The notes below the pieces were generated by a model. That model did not search any database, was not told the origin of the DNA, and saw nothing but the letters and a program-made list of their open reading frames with translations. A program made the position numbers and the translations under genes. This document shows, piece by piece, positions 45,490 to 55,879 of a stretch of DNA of 64,000 nucleotides (position 1 is the stretch's first letter; each line of letters begins with the position of its first letter). Origin of the DNA: Cobetia sp. cqz5-12 (GTDB lineage: Bacteria; Pseudomonadota; Gammaproteobacteria; Pseudomonadales; Halomonadaceae); NCBI RefSeq assembly GCF_016495405.1, contig NZ_CP044522.1, positions 310,001 through 374,000 on the forward strand, given 5' to 3'.

Positions 45490-47030
45490 GAGACATCTCC
45501 CTTCAGCGGCGGTGCGGTTTCGGGTGCCGCGTCCTTGCCGAGCAAGGATTCAAGATAGGGGGCCGGGTTGGACAGCTGCTCGGCGGTGGCCTTGGTCCAG
45601 TTCGCCAGCGGTCCCGCGAAGATGACCAGCATCAGTGCGGCCGAGATCAGCCCGCCAGTCGCGATGCCACGGGCCGTGCCGATCCGCTCGCCGCTGGGCT
45701 CGGCCTTGCTGGTGCGCCAGAACACGCTGGAGCCGGCGCGCGAGCAGGCGACCAGCGAGCACAGACCGGCCAGCAGCAGCAGCGGCCACAGCCAGAGCTG
45801 TTGCTCCGGCGTTGCCGAGGCGAGAATCAGTGCCTTGCCGATGGCGCCCGAGAACGGCGGCAGCCCGGCGGCGGCGGCGGTGCCGATCAGGAAGAGGCCG
45901 CCCAGCAGGCCTGCCTGCAGCAGCGGGCGCGAGCGCACGATGCGTGCCCCGGCCTTGCCGCGCTGACCGGCGACCACGTCGACCAGCAGGAAGAGGCCAC
46001 CGGTGACCAGTGTCGAGTGGATCAGGTAGAACAGCAGCGCGCTGTCTGCCTCGATCGTGTTCATGCCCAGTGCCGTCAGCAGCGTGCCCACCGACACCAT
46101 CACCAGATAGGCCACCAGGGTGCGCAGATCACGCGCCGAGAGCACGCCCAGCATCGCCACCACCAGGGTGGCGAGTCCCGCCCACCACAGCCAGTCACGG
46201 CCGAGGTCCGCCAGTGCGCCAGCATTGTCGGTGAAGATCAGCGAGTAGACGCGCAGGATGGAGTAGATGCCGACCTTGGTCATGATCGCGAACAGTGCCG
46301 CGACCGGTGCCGAGGCCGCGGCATAGGCGCGCGGCAGCCAGAAGTACAGCGGCAGCATCGCCGCCTTGAGGCCGAACACCACCAGCAACAGCAGGCCACC
46401 GGCTTCCATCAGGCCGGCACGGCCCGGGTCCAGCGTGGTGACGATGACCGCCATGTCGGCCATGTTCAGGGTGCCGGTCACGCCGTAGAGGATACCCAGC
46501 GCGATCAGGAAGAACGCCGAGCCCATCAGGTTCAGCACCACATAGTGCAGCGCCGACAGCGTGCGGGCCTTGCTGCCGCCATGCAGCAGCAGGGCGTAGG
46601 AGGCGATCAACAGCACCTCGAAGAACACGAACAGGTTGAACAGGTCGCCGGTCAGGAAGGCACCGTTGATGCCCATCAGCTGCAGCAGGAACAGGCCATG
46701 GAAGTTGGAGCCGGTCTCATCGATGCCCGCCGTGGCGTACAGACAGGCCAGCAGCCCCAGCAGCGAGCTGAGCAGCACCATGGTCGCCGACAGGCGGTCC
46801 AGTACCAGCACGATCCCGAATGGCGGCTGCCAGTCGCCCAGCGCGTAGTAGCGGATGGTGCCATCACCGGCCTGCACGACCAGCGCGATGGCGATGGCCA
46901 CCATCAATGCCTGAGCCACAAGGCTGACCGTGCGGCGCAGGGTCGGTGAGGTAGCACGACTCAGCAGCAGGCCCGCCCCCACCAGCAGTGGCAGGACAAT
47001 CGGAAGGACAATCAGGTGTTGCAGCATCAC
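45486..47030 (-). CDS. mrpD: monovalent cation/H+ antiporter subunit D
   Basis: A 514-residue polytopic subunit homologous to the complex I antiporter-like subunits NuoM and NuoN. About 14 helices are predicted. Conserved proton-path residues appear in FFEVLLIASYALL (Glu) and GLKAAMLPLYFWLPRAYAAA (Lys, His-like path). It overlaps mrpC and mrpE by four bases each. It forms one of the proton-translocating modules. Confidence 0.95.
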   Translation of the reverse strand: MMLQHLIVLPIVLPLLVGAGLLLSRATSPTLRRTVSLVAQALMVAIAIALVVQAGDGTIRYYALGDWQPPFGIVLVLDRLSATMVLLSSLLGLLACLYATAGIDETGSNFHGLFLLQLMGINGAFLTGDLFNLFVFFEVLLIASYALLLHGGSKARTLSALHYVVLNLMGSAFFLIALGILYGVTGTLNMADMAVIVTTLDPGRAGLMEAGGLLLLVVFGLKAAMLPLYFWLPRAYAAASAPVAALFAIMTKVGIYSILRVYSLIFTDNAGALADLGRDWLWWAGLATLVVAMLGVLSARDLRTLVAYLVMVSVGTLLTALGMNTIEADSALLFYLIHSTLVTGGLFLLVDVVAGQRGKAGARIVRSRPLLQAGLLGGLFLIGTAAAAGLPPFSGAIGKALILASATPEQQLWLWPLLLLAGLCSLVACSRAGSSVFWRTSKAEPSGERIGTARGIATGGLISAALMLVIFAGPLANWTKATAEQLSNPAPYLESLLGKDAAPETAPPLKGDVS

Positions 47031-47386
47031 TTGGTGTCCTCTTTCTCTTTCGAATCATCCAGGCGATTGCCATTGACGTGGTCACTGCCCAGGTCGCCGC
47101 GCGCGCGCATCGCCAGGATGACCACGAAGGCCGTCATGGCGAAGCCGATCACGATGGCGGTCAGCACCAGCGCCTGGGGCAGGGGGTCTGCCGTGGGCGA
47201 GCCTGAGCCGACCACGGCCGGCGTGCCGTGCATGGCCAGGCCACCCATGGAGAACAGGAACAGATTGACGGCGTAGGACAGCAGCGTCAGGCCGACCACG
47301 ACGGGGAAGGTGCGGCCGCGCAGGGTGAGGTAGACACCGCAGGCGGCCAGCAGGCCGGTGGTAGTAGCGTAGAGGGCTTCCATCAC
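47027..47386 (-). CDS. mrpC: monovalent cation/H+ antiporter subunit C
   Basis: A 119-residue NuoK-like subunit with three helices (for example [14 protein letters not shown] and [18 protein letters not shown]). It overlaps the mrpA stop and mrpD start by ATGA. The C-terminus is short and charged. Confidence 0.94.
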   Translation of the reverse strand: MMEALYATTTGLLAACGVYLTLRGRTFPVVVGLTLLSYAVNLFLFSMGGLAMHGTPAVVGSGSPTADPLPQALVLTAIVIGFAMTAFVVILAMRARGDLGSDHVNGNRLDDSKEKEDTK

Positions 47387-50175
47387 ATCTTCTCCTTGGT
47401 CGGGCGATGCGGAGTCGTCAGCTTGCCCAGATTGGCGAGAATCATCAGGGTCGCGCCGACCACGGTCAGGTAGACGCCGAGGTCGAACAGCAGCGCGGTG
47501 GCCAACTCGATTTCCCCGATGACGGGCAGGGTGAAGTGGCCGAAGGAGGATGTCAGGAACGGATAGCCGAACACCCAGCTGCCGGCACCGGTCAGACCGG
47601 CGATCAACACCCCGGCCGCCGCGACGGGCTGGTAGGGGAAGCGCAGCCAGCGCTGCGTCCAGTCCACGCCACGCGCGATGTAGAGCAGGATGATGGCGAC
47701 CGCCGTCACCAGACCGGCGATGAAGCCGCCACCCGGCGCATTGTGGCCGCGCAGGAAGATGTAGACCGAGACCAGCAGTGCCAGCGGCAGCAGCGTCTGG
47801 GAGACGGTGGCCAGGATCATCGGATGGCGATCCGGCGACCAGCCACGGCCATCCAGGTCACTGGACGGCATGAACAGACGCAGACGGTTGAGCAGCTTGA
47901 AGATCGCCAGACCCGCGATACCGAGAACGGTGATCTCACCCAGCGTATCGAAGCCACGGAAGTCGACCAGAATCACGTTGACCACGTTGTGACCGCCGCC
48001 ACCGGATACGGCATTGGCCATGAAGAAGTCGGAAATCGACTCCACCGGGCGGGTCAGGATGGCGAAGTTGAGACTCGCCACCACCACGCCGAAGGCACTG
48101 GCCAGCAGCACGTCGCGCATGATGCGGCGCGCGCTGGATTCCTTGGGCGTGCGCTGGGGCAGGAAGAACAGCGCCAGCATCAGCAGGATCATCGTCACCA
48201 CCTCGACCGCCAGCTGGGTCAGTGCCAGGTCCGGTGCGGCGAAGCGCGCGAAGGCCAGCGAGGTCATCAGGCCGACCACGGACAGCATCAGCAGCGAGAT
48301 CAGGCGCTTGCGGTGGGTGATCGCGGTGCCGAGGCCGGCCAGGCCGGTGATCACGGCGCCGGTCAGCAGCATGCCATCGAAGGGCTGTTGCTCAAGCTCC
48401 CCGCCCAGTTGCGGCACGGCCAGCAGGCCGATGCCGACGAACAGCAGTGCGGTCAGCAGCAGCCACAGCATGTAGCGCTGCAGCGAGCCATTCTCGAAGC
48501 TGTCCATGCTGCGCTCGGAAAGCTTGACGAGGCGTTGCACGTTGGCCTCGAACACCAGCAGGGCATTGCGCGCGCGGAACTGACGCTGGAAGGAGTAGAG
48601 ATGGTGGCGCAGAGCATAGACGGCGACGCCGCCCGCCAGCGCGATACCGCTCATCAGCAGCGGCAGATTGAAGCCGTGCCAGATGGCGAGACTGAACTCC
48701 GGTACCGGTCCGGCCAGCACGCTGGCGGAGGCACTGACCAGCAGATCCTTGATCACCAGCGACGGCAGGATACCGACCAGCAGACAGATCAGCACCAGCA
48801 CCTCGATGGGCAGCTTCATGTAACGCGGCGGCTCATGCGGGGTCTTGGGCAGATCCTTCGGCTCGCCATTGAAGAAGACGTCGTGGATGAAGCGCAGCGA
48901 GTAGGCCACCGACAGGATGCCACCGAGGGTCGCCAGTGCCGGAATCAGCCACGACAGGCCGCCCAGCAGCTGGGCATCGAGGCTCTCGGCGAAGAACATC
49001 TCCTTGGACAGGAAGCCGTTGAGCAGCGGCACGCCGGCCATCGAGGCCGAGGCGACCATCGCCAGCACCGTGGTATGCGGCATGTAGCGATACAGGCCAT
49101 TGAGCTTGCGGATGTCACGCGTGCCGCATTCGTGATCGACGATGCCGGCGGCCATGAACAGCGAGGCCTTGAAGGTGGCGTGATTGATGATGTGCAGCAG
49201 ACCCGCGACGGCGGCCATCTGGCTGTTGAAGCCGAACAGCAGCGTGATCAGGCCCAGGTGACTGATGGTCGAGAAGGCCAGCACGCCCTTCAGATCCTGC
49301 TTCATCAAGGCGAACCAGGCGCCGTAGAGCAGGGTGGCCAGGCCGGTCAGACTGACGATGTAGAACCACAGGTCTGTCCCCGCGAGCACCGGGTGCATGC
49401 GCGCCAGCAGGAAGACACCGGCCTTGACCATGGTGGCGGAGTGCAGGAAGGCGGATACCGGCGTCGGTGCCGACATCGCGTGGGGCAGCCAGAACTGGAA
49501 CGGGAACTGGGCCGACTTGGTGAAGGCGCCCAGCAGTACCAGCACCAGCGCGACCGGGTAGAGCTCGTGGGAGCGGATCTTGTCTGCCGCGGCCAGCACG
49601 TCATCGAACTGGTAGCTGCCGACGATATGCCCGATGACCAGGATACCGGCCAGCAATGCCAGGCCCCCGGCGCCGGTGACGGTCAGCGCCATGCGGGCGC
49701 CCTTGCGCGCCTCGCTCAGCTGGTACCAGTAGCCGATCAGCAGGAAGGAGCTCAGGCTGGTCAGCTCCCAGAACACCCACATCAGCAGCAGGTTGTCTGC
49801 CATCACGATGCCGAGCATCGCGGTCATGAACAGCATCAGGAAGCTGTAGAGGCGTGCCAGTGAGTCCTCGCCCGACAGGTAATAGCGGGAATAGAGGATG
49901 ATCAGCAGGCCAATGCCGAGGATCAGCAGCACGAACAATCCCGACAGACCATCGAAGCGCAGCGACAGGTTGAGTCCCAGCTCCGCGATCCAGGGCAGAT
50001 GGAACTGGGGCACCATGCCCGAGAAGACGTCCCCGAGGTGGAAGACGGCGATACCGAGTGCTAGGGCAGGTGCCACCGCGGTCAGCCAGGCAAGGCGTGC
50101 ACGGGGCAGATTTCTGGCCATCAAGGGCACCAGGGCACCGAGTAACGGCAATAGCACGATCAACAGCAGGGTCAT
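47383..50175 (-). CDS. mrpA: monovalent cation/H+ antiporter subunit A fused to B
   Basis: This 930-residue protein is the large NuoL-like Mrp subunit with a fused MrpB. Residues about 1-600 hold the antiporter core ([17 protein letters not shown] and [31 protein letters not shown]). The C-terminal MrpA extension follows, and about residues 785-930 form a separate MnhB-like domain ([21 protein letters not shown]). This explains why no separate mrpB is present and why the order is A-C-D-E-F-G, the group 2 type typical of Pseudomonas-like bacteria. It heads the operon. Confidence 0.95.
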   Translation of the reverse strand: MTLLLIVLLPLLGALVPLMARNLPRARLAWLTAVAPALALGIAVFHLGDVFSGMVPQFHLPWIAELGLNLSLRFDGLSGLFVLLILGIGLLIILYSRYYLSGEDSLARLYSFLMLFMTAMLGIVMADNLLLMWVFWELTSLSSFLLIGYWYQLSEARKGARMALTVTGAGGLALLAGILVIGHIVGSYQFDDVLAAADKIRSHELYPVALVLVLLGAFTKSAQFPFQFWLPHAMSAPTPVSAFLHSATMVKAGVFLLARMHPVLAGTDLWFYIVSLTGLATLLYGAWFALMKQDLKGVLAFSTISHLGLITLLFGFNSQMAAVAGLLHIINHATFKASLFMAAGIVDHECGTRDIRKLNGLYRYMPHTTVLAMVASASMAGVPLLNGFLSKEMFFAESLDAQLLGGLSWLIPALATLGGILSVAYSLRFIHDVFFNGEPKDLPKTPHEPPRYMKLPIEVLVLICLLVGILPSLVIKDLLVSASASVLAGPVPEFSLAIWHGFNLPLLMSGIALAGGVAVYALRHHLYSFQRQFRARNALLVFEANVQRLVKLSERSMDSFENGSLQRYMLWLLLTALLFVGIGLLAVPQLGGELEQQPFDGMLLTGAVITGLAGLGTAITHRKRLISLLMLSVVGLMTSLAFARFAAPDLALTQLAVEVVTMILLMLALFFLPQRTPKESSARRIMRDVLLASAFGVVVASLNFAILTRPVESISDFFMANAVSGGGGHNVVNVILVDFRGFDTLGEITVLGIAGLAIFKLLNRLRLFMPSSDLDGRGWSPDRHPMILATVSQTLLPLALLVSVYIFLRGHNAPGGGFIAGLVTAVAIILLYIARGVDWTQRWLRFPYQPVAAAGVLIAGLTGAGSWVFGYPFLTSSFGHFTLPVIGEIELATALLFDLGVYLTVVGATLMILANLGKLTTPHRPTKEKM

Positions 50176-50920
50176 GGAAGACTCGCTCCAGTCGTTGTTG
50201 TAGTACGTAGTCCGTCATTCGTGGGCTGCGCAGACACAGGCTCAGGGCCGGACTGCCAGCTTCGAGATCGGGAGGCGGAGTTTCGGCCACTGGGTGCCGA
50301 CAGGATAGGCGAGCGCACTGCAGGTTGCCGCGATGAAGTGCCGGACACCCGAGACTCTGTCAGGAAGACGTTCTCATGGGGCCATGCGAGACACGACATG
50401 CGTTACGCGGCAGCAAGGGGGTGGCAGTGGCTGGCTCGGGCTGCGCGGAGGATCTGGCGCGGGTTCAGCGCGTCAATCGCTCCGGGCATGACATTACCGT
50501 CACAAGGGGCGGATCCGTCAGGAAGGGGAGTCGCACGGCACGGGGTGCCAGCATCCAGGATGGGATGAGGTCCGCAGCGCGTCCCCGGCTGCCCGCAACG
50601 GGCAGACGGCGAATATGCCGGGTTGGTGCGGTCATGTCATGTCTTGCGAGCATGGCCGTATTCCTCCTGAAGCCCCTGGATGACAAGTGTGTGTTCGAGT
50701 GGAGACACTTGCGCGATCTTGTTGAAAACATTGATGGAACGTGACCTAACCTCTCGAATGTATCACGCACTTGCACCCCTCGCCAGCGCATGCCCGACCC
50801 GCCGGAACGCGACATGTACCCTGTGAAGTGTTGTACAAGATGTCGATTTTCTTGTACAAATATTGCACGCCATACGTTCCACCACGTCATCTGCACGACG
50901 TCATTCTGTACGAGGTCACC
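50176..50920. other. divergent region between mrpA and the cryptochrome-like gene
   Basis: About 745 bases. The first 550 have open frames on several strands but no recognisable product, and no good ribosome-binding site. The last 110 bases contain several TGTAC elements, including a perfect dyad (50831-50859). The mrp promoter must lie near 50180 to 50300, but I cannot name it. Confidence 0.5.
50831..50859 (+). promoter_or_regulatory. TTGTACAAG-N11-CTTGTACAA dyad operator/promoter
   Basis: Two 9-base arms, TTGTACAAG (50831-50839) and CTTGTACAA (50851-50859), form a perfect inverted repeat with 11 bases between. TTGTAC and TACAAA would be -35 and -10 elements with an 18-base spacer, the long-spacer layout used by MerR-family activators. 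A related TGTACC lies at 50815 and TGTACG at 50907. The cryptochrome-like gene begins 60 bases downstream. Confidence 0.6.
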
Positions 50921-52600
50921 ATGCACGAGGTCGCCAGCATGCATTCGGGCAATGCGCCCGAAACCTCTCTGGTGTGGTTGCGTCACGACCTGCGGCTGGA
51001 AGACAACCCGCTGTTCGCGCTGCCCCTGTCACGTCGCCCGCACCAGATGCTGGTGATGTATGTCTTCGACCGTCGCTTGCTTGCGCCGAGCGACGGCTTG
51101 CCACGCCTGGGGCCAGCGCGTCTGCGCCTGCTGTGGCAGAGCTTGATGAACCTGCGTGGCATGCTGCTGCGCCGCGGAAGCGACCTGCTGGTGCGCGTCG
51201 GGGACCCCGTCGAGGAAGTACTGACGCAGGTCGCCCGGCATGATGTCCAGTGTCTGGAAGTCAGCCTCGCCGCCGCGCCGGAAGACAGCCGCGCTCTGCA
51301 GCAGCTCTCACGCCGCCTGCCGGCCTCGACTCGGCTCCACTGTCACCCCCCTGACCAGATCGCCTTCGATAGCCAGCTGCTGGATGGCCCGCTGCTTGAT
51401 CGCCTGCTGCCGGGCAGACTCCCCCGCGAAAAGTCTGCGCGCCTGGGTGATGCGCACGGGGCGACCCCTGTCGCAGACGAGCGTGCGGCTCCCTCTGGTG
51501 ATCATCTCGATCTGCGTGATACGGACTCTGCTGATACAGGCGCATCAGGCGATCATGAGGATCTGGCGACCTGCGCAGCGCTTGCCTCGCAGGTGCTGCA
51601 TGCCAGTGGTGGCGATGACTCTGGGGTGGCCGACCTGATGCTGCCGCCTTCGGCCGTGCTGGCGCCGGTACCGGGTGCTTTGCAGGCCCGTCCTCAGTGC
51701 GAGGCTCGGTCTCAACGCGAGGCTTCCCCGTCGGGACTGAATGATGAGCAGTGGCGCGCGCTGTGCGAGGCGCAGCCACCCTTGCAGGGGCTTCCCTATT
51801 CCCTGCCGCCGTGGCCCGATTCTGCCTCGCGTGGCTTTCCGCCGCTGGATGCCATCTGTGGCTCGGCGCAAGCCTGGCAGCCGGCGACTGACAGGCTTGC
51901 GGAGTTGCAGGGCGGCGAGGAACCCGCCCGCACCCACCTGTCGACCTTGCTGTGGGGCAAGGCCTGGGCGAAGGGAGATGCCGGCAAGAGGGATGATGAC
52001 TCGATCGAAGGAGCGTCCTATCAGCGATCGCACCTTGCCGATGCCGAAGGCGCTGGTGTGCCGGCGGGGCTGGCACCCCAGCGGGAGGCGGGGAAGACCC
52101 TGGACGATATGCAATTGATGGCGCGTCCGGCGGATGCATGGCCCCTGGCAGCCTGGCTGGCGCTGGGTTGCATCAGTCCGCGCCGCATCCTGCAGGTGCT
52201 GGATGCCCGCCGCCACGAGGCGGGTGATGAGGCGATCAATCAGCAGCTGCTGGCCATCGTGCTGCAGCGCGAGTGCTGGCAGCGCATGCTGCGCGACAAG
52301 GACGAGGAGGCTCGCGCGGCCTGGTATGGCGCCGCGTTGCGAGAAGACGCCGCAAATGACGACGCCTTTGCGCGCTGGCGCGAAGGGCGAACCGGTGATG
52401 CCCGTGCCGACAAGGCCATGCAGGTGCTGGTACGCGAAGGCTGGTTGCCGTGGTCCGAGCGCAAGTATCTGGCCGGTGCCTGGCTGGAGCGCGGCGGCGA
52501 CTGGCGGTTGGGTGCGCGTTGGTTCGAGCGTTGTCTGCTCGATTACGACGCCGCCATCCACTGGGGGGAATGGCGGCATCTGGCGGGCTTCGATGTGTGA
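50921..52600 (+). CDS. divergent photolyase/cryptochrome-like flavoprotein
   Basis: The N-terminus (LVWLRHDLRLEDNPLF) is a clear photolyase alpha/beta domain. The C-terminal part has FARWREGRTGDARADKAMQ, RECWQRMLRDK and LDYDAAIHWGEW, degenerate versions of cryptochrome-DASH FAD-domain motifs. Where typical members have an Asn by the flavin (DYDPASNNGGW) this one has DYDAAIHWGEW, and the usual C-terminal DAAPYFRIFNP stretch is absent because the protein stops. A long Gly/Ser/Asp-rich insert separates the halves. It may not repair DNA. I chose 50921 (GAGGTCACC upstream), because the frame's earlier ATG at 50771 lies before the dyad. Confidence 0.72.
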   Translation: MHEVASMHSGNAPETSLVWLRHDLRLEDNPLFALPLSRRPHQMLVMYVFDRRLLAPSDGLPRLGPARLRLLWQSLMNLRGMLLRRGSDLLVRVGDPVEEVLTQVARHDVQCLEVSLAAAPEDSRALQQLSRRLPASTRLHCHPPDQIAFDSQLLDGPLLDRLLPGRLPREKSARLGDAHGATPVADERAAPSGDHLDLRDTDSADTGASGDHEDLATCAALASQVLHASGGDDSGVADLMLPPSAVLAPVPGALQARPQCEARSQREASPSGLNDEQWRALCEAQPPLQGLPYSLPPWPDSASRGFPPLDAICGSAQAWQPATDRLAELQGGEEPARTHLSTLLWGKAWAKGDAGKRDDDSIEGASYQRSHLADAEGAGVPAGLAPQREAGKTLDDMQLMARPADAWPLAAWLALGCISPRRILQVLDARRHEAGDEAINQQLLAIVLQRECWQRMLRDKDEEARAAWYGAALREDAANDDAFARWREGRTGDARADKAMQVLVREGWLPWSERKYLAGAWLERGGDWRLGARWFERCLLDYDAAIHWGEWRHLAGFDV

Positions 52601-52719
52601 TCAGGCGGTGTCGATGCCACGCGAGTCGTCCGGGAAGATCCAGGCTCGACTGGCACCTCTTCTACGTCCTGCAGCCATGGCCTGCTGCTATGACTGCTGC
52701 TTTCATGACCTGGCGCTCT

Positions 52720-53445
52720 TCAGCCCAGACGTGCCAATAGCGCCGTGACGGCCGTCTCGACGCGCAGGATGCGCTCGCCCAGATGCACCCCTTCAAAGCC
52801 TGCCGCCATGAATTTCTCGACCTCATAGTCCACGAAGCCGCCTTCCGGACCGATGGCCAGCATCACCGGCTCGCGGACGGCGCGTGGGCACTCATTCGGC
52901 ATGCCCGGATGGGCGATGATACCGCGGGGAGGCGTGCCTGATGCTGGTGCCATCAGTGCCGGCAGGCGGTCTTCCACGAAAGGTTTGAACAGTTTCTCGT
53001 GGGTCACCGTCGGCATGATGGTGTCACGCGCCTGTTCCAGCCCCAGCACCAGATGCTGGCGAATCTTGTCTTCCTTGAGCTCCGGTGACTGCCAATAACT
53101 CTTCTCGACACGCCGCGTATGCAGCAGGGTGATGTGCTTCACGCCCAATGCCGTGACGTGTTCCAGCGAGCGTGCCAGCATGCGCGGGCGCGGCAGCGCC
53201 AGCAGCAGATGCACGTCGAGTGGCGCCGGCGGCTGACGGTCCAGCGTCAGGCTGAATTCGGCGCTGTCCGCGTCCAGTCGCTCCAGGCGGCCACGGCCGA
53301 TCAGGCCACCCTCCACCCCCAGCGTCATCTCGTCGCCGACGCTGGCACGATGCACCTCACGCAGATGGCGCAGGCGGCGCGGGTCCGTGACACGTGCGTG
53401 GTCCTGAGTGGTCAGGTCATCAGCGCCGAGCAAAATCAGATTCAT
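52720..53445 (-). CDS. rsmE: 16S rRNA (uracil-1498-N3)-methyltransferase
   Basis: A 241-residue SPOUT methyltransferase that methylates U1498 in helix 44 of 16S rRNA. LRHLREVHRASVGDEM belongs to the N-terminal PUA-like domain, and LALPRPRMLARSLEHVTALGV, LAIGPEGGFVDYE and LGERILRVETAVTALLA form the knotted domain with the cofactor loop GPEGG. The start at 53445 (MNLILLGADDL) fits the family N-terminus. It converges on the cryptochrome-like gene. Confidence 0.95.
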   Translation of the reverse strand: MNLILLGADDLTTQDHARVTDPRRLRHLREVHRASVGDEMTLGVEGGLIGRGRLERLDADSAEFSLTLDRQPPAPLDVHLLLALPRPRMLARSLEHVTALGVKHITLLHTRRVEKSYWQSPELKEDKIRQHLVLGLEQARDTIMPTVTHEKLFKPFVEDRLPALMAPASGTPPRGIIAHPGMPNECPRAVREPVMLAIGPEGGFVDYEVEKFMAAGFEGVHLGERILRVETAVTALLARLG

Positions 53446-53643
53446 GGCAATACCGGGGCAGTGGAGGGCGGGATGCATCGCTTGCAGACAGTGGCAAGCG
53501 GGGCGTTATTCTAGCATGTCGTGCCTGCTGTCCCGACGGGGACAGCGTTGGCATGGCGTCAATGGCTGACGCGTGGAGACGCCTTTTCTTGCAGTCCCCC
53601 CCCTTGAGTGCACAATGAAGAAAAATCGACAGGAGCCTGACAC

Positions 53644-54162
53644 GTGCGAGTGATCCGCAAATATGCCAATCGGCGCCTATACGACACCGAGCAGAGCCGC
53701 TACGTGACCCTGGAAGACCTGCGCAGCCTGGTGCTGGCGGAAGAGGTCTTCAAGGTCGAGGACGCCAAGAGCGGTGAGGACCTCACGCGCACCATCCTGC
53801 TGACCATCATCATCGAGCAGGAGCAGGGCGAGGGCGACGCCGAGGTCTTCTCCAACGAGCTGCTGGAGCAGTTCATCCGTATCTACGCGATGGCCAAGCC
53901 GTTGCCGCTGGCCGGTTATCTGGAGCAGGGTACGCGGTTGATGATGGAGCAGCAGCAGCGCATGCAGGAGCAGTGGTCTCAGGCCATGCGTCACTCGCCG
54001 ATGGAAATGATGCGCGAGGTCGCCGAAGAGAATCTGCGCTTCTGGCAGCAGGCCATGGGAGGGGGCATGGGCGCTGGCAGGAACTCCTCGCGCTCACGGC
54101 CCGACGATGCGGATACGGCGCCTGATGAGTCGGATACGCCGCCGGATGATGAGCGACGCTGA
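53644..54162 (+). CDS. phaR: polyhydroxyalkanoate synthesis regulator
   Basis: This 172-residue protein starts with GTG (CAGGAGCCTGACAC upstream). The N-terminal DNA-binding domain RVIRKYANRRLYDTEQSRYVTL is the family signature, and the polyhydroxyalkanoate-accumulation regulator domain follows (TRTILLTIIIEQEQ). The tail is Asp/Pro/Gly-rich. PhaR senses PHA granules and represses phasin genes. No pha synthase is nearby. Confidence 0.93.
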   Translation: MRVIRKYANRRLYDTEQSRYVTLEDLRSLVLAEEVFKVEDAKSGEDLTRTILLTIIIEQEQGEGDAEVFSNELLEQFIRIYAMAKPLPLAGYLEQGTRLMMEQQQRMQEQWSQAMRHSPMEMMREVAEENLRFWQQAMGGGMGAGRNSSRSRPDDADTAPDESDTPPDDERR

Positions 54163-54210
54163 GTGTGACGCCGTGTCAGACCCAGCTTTCACACAAATTC
54201 ATCATGATGT

Positions 54211-54242
54211 GAAAAGGGGCGCCCCGAGCAGGGCGCCTTTCT
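54211..54242 (+). terminator. terminator after phaR
   Basis: GGGGCGCCC-like stem AAAGG-GGCGCC with GGCGCC-TTT, loop CCGAGCAG, and a short T run at the end. It lies 50 bases after the phaR stop. Confidence 0.7.
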
Positions 54243-54327
54243 GCCATAATGCGCAGCCTGATATTTCCTCGGTAGCTCGCGCCATGCGGGTAGCCCTGAT
54301 CCTCACTGGCTCATGAAGGTTGAAAAG

Positions 54328-55620
54328 ATGAAGGTCCTGATCATCGGCGGCGGTGGCCGCGAACATGCGCTGGCCTGGAAGGCCGCCCAGTCATCCCGTG
54401 TCGAGGAGGTCTTCGTGGCGCCCGGCAATGCGGGTACGGCGCGCGAGTCCAAGCTGACCAATCTGGCGATTGCCGCTGACGATCTCGAGGCGCTGGTCGC
54501 CTTCGCGCGTGACAACGCCATCGAGCTGACCATCGTCGGCCCGGAAGCGCCGCTGGTGATCGGCGTGGTCGATCGCTTCCGTGAAGCGGGTCTCAAGTGC
54601 TTCGGCCCGACGGCCGGAGCCGCCCAGCTGGAAGGCTCCAAGGCCTTCACCAAGGACTTCCTGGCGCGTCATGCCATCCCGACCGGCGACTACGCGACCT
54701 TCGCGGAGGTCGATGCGGCGCTTGAGTACCTGGCGGCCCATCCGGCGCCCATCGTCATCAAGGCTGATGGCCTGGCGGCGGGCAAGGGTGTCGTGGTCGC
54801 GATGAGCGACGAGGAAGCCCGCGCAGCGGTGCGTGACATGCTCGAGGACAACGCCTTCGGCGATGCCGGCGCACGCGTGGTGATCGAGGAATTCCTCGAC
54901 GGCGAGGAAGCCAGCTTCATCGTGATGGTCGACGGCGAGAACGTGCTGCCGATGGCCACCAGTCAGGATCACAAGCGCGTCGGCGAAGGCGATACCGGCC
55001 CCAACACCGGTGGCATGGGGGCCTACTCTCCGGCACCGGTGGTGACGGCTGACGTTCACCAGCGCGTGATGGACGAGATCATTCTGCCCACCGTGCGTGG
55101 CATGGCGGCCGAAGGCCACCCCTACACCGGCTTCCTGTATGCCGGTCTGATGATCGATGCCCAGGGCGCGCCGAAGATCATCGAGTACAACTGCCGCTTC
55201 GGTGACCCGGAAACCCAGCCGATCATGGTGCGTCTGAAGTCCGACCTGGTCGCGCTGTGTCTGGCCGCCGAAGAGGGGCGTCTCGACACCCAGAGCTGCG
55301 AGTGGGATTCCCGCGCGGCGGTCGGCGTGGTGCTGGCAGCGGGTGGCTATCCGGCCAGCTACCGCAAGGGCGATGTCATCAGCGGGTTCGACGCTGCCGA
55401 AGCGACCGGCTGCAAGGTCTTCCATGCCGGCACCGCCGAAAAGGACGGCCAGGTCATCACCAGCGGTGGTCGCGTGCTGTGCGTCACCGCACTGGGCGAC
55501 AGCGTCGCGGCGGCCACCGAGCGTGCCTATGAAGGCGTCGATGCCATCAGCTGGCAGGACATGCTGGTGCGTCGCGACATCGCCTGGCGCGCCATCGCTC
55601 GCGAGCGCGGCGATAGCTGA
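54328..55620 (+). CDS. purD: phosphoribosylamine-glycine ligase
   Basis: This 430-residue ATP-grasp enzyme makes GAR from phosphoribosylamine and glycine in purine synthesis. It starts MKVLIIGGGGREHALAWK, the standard N-terminus; an ATG 15 bases upstream (54313) is possible, but AAGG before 54328 supports this one. GPEAPLVIGVVDRFR, KADGLAAGKGVVVA, EEFLDGEEASF and EYNCRFGDPETQP are intact. It is not coupled with purH here, unlike in E. coli. Confidence 0.96.
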   Translation: MKVLIIGGGGREHALAWKAAQSSRVEEVFVAPGNAGTARESKLTNLAIAADDLEALVAFARDNAIELTIVGPEAPLVIGVVDRFREAGLKCFGPTAGAAQLEGSKAFTKDFLARHAIPTGDYATFAEVDAALEYLAAHPAPIVIKADGLAAGKGVVVAMSDEEARAAVRDMLEDNAFGDAGARVVIEEFLDGEEASFIVMVDGENVLPMATSQDHKRVGEGDTGPNTGGMGAYSPAPVVTADVHQRVMDEIILPTVRGMAAEGHPYTGFLYAGLMIDAQGAPKIIEYNCRFGDPETQPIMVRLKSDLVALCLAAEEGRLDTQSCEWDSRAAVGVVLAAGGYPASYRKGDVISGFDAAEATGCKVFHAGTAEKDGQVITSGGRVLCVTALGDSVAAATERAYEGVDAISWQDMLVRRDIAWRAIARERGDS

Positions 55621-55665
55621 AAGCGCTGAGTCGCACGGGCCATCCCCCCGCGACATGCCTGCTTC

Positions 55666-55701
55666 ACGACAAGACCCGGCCTAAGGCCGGGTCTTGTCGT
55701 T
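55666..55701 (+). terminator. hairpin after purD
   Basis: ACGACAAGACCCGGCC and its complement form a perfect stem with a TAA loop. No T tract follows, so the efficiency is uncertain. Confidence 0.6.
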
Positions 55702-55879
55702 GGGGCGTCTCTCAGTGCCCTGAGCGCCTACGACCATCGTGTCGGGGTCTGGTCATGGCGGTGTCGGGCATGCGATAACCCTAGTCATCCTCTATTCCTT
55801 CTTGAGGCTGACCGGCGTCGAACGATGGCGTCGCCGTCCGCCCTGAATCCTTTTCCTGTCTCGCCGACAAGGAGTCTGC

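Noticed and set aside
47407..49863. 818-residue plus-strand frame opposite mrpA
   Set aside because: It is an antisense shadow, rich in Gln, His and Gly, of a clear MrpA gene; it has no domain.
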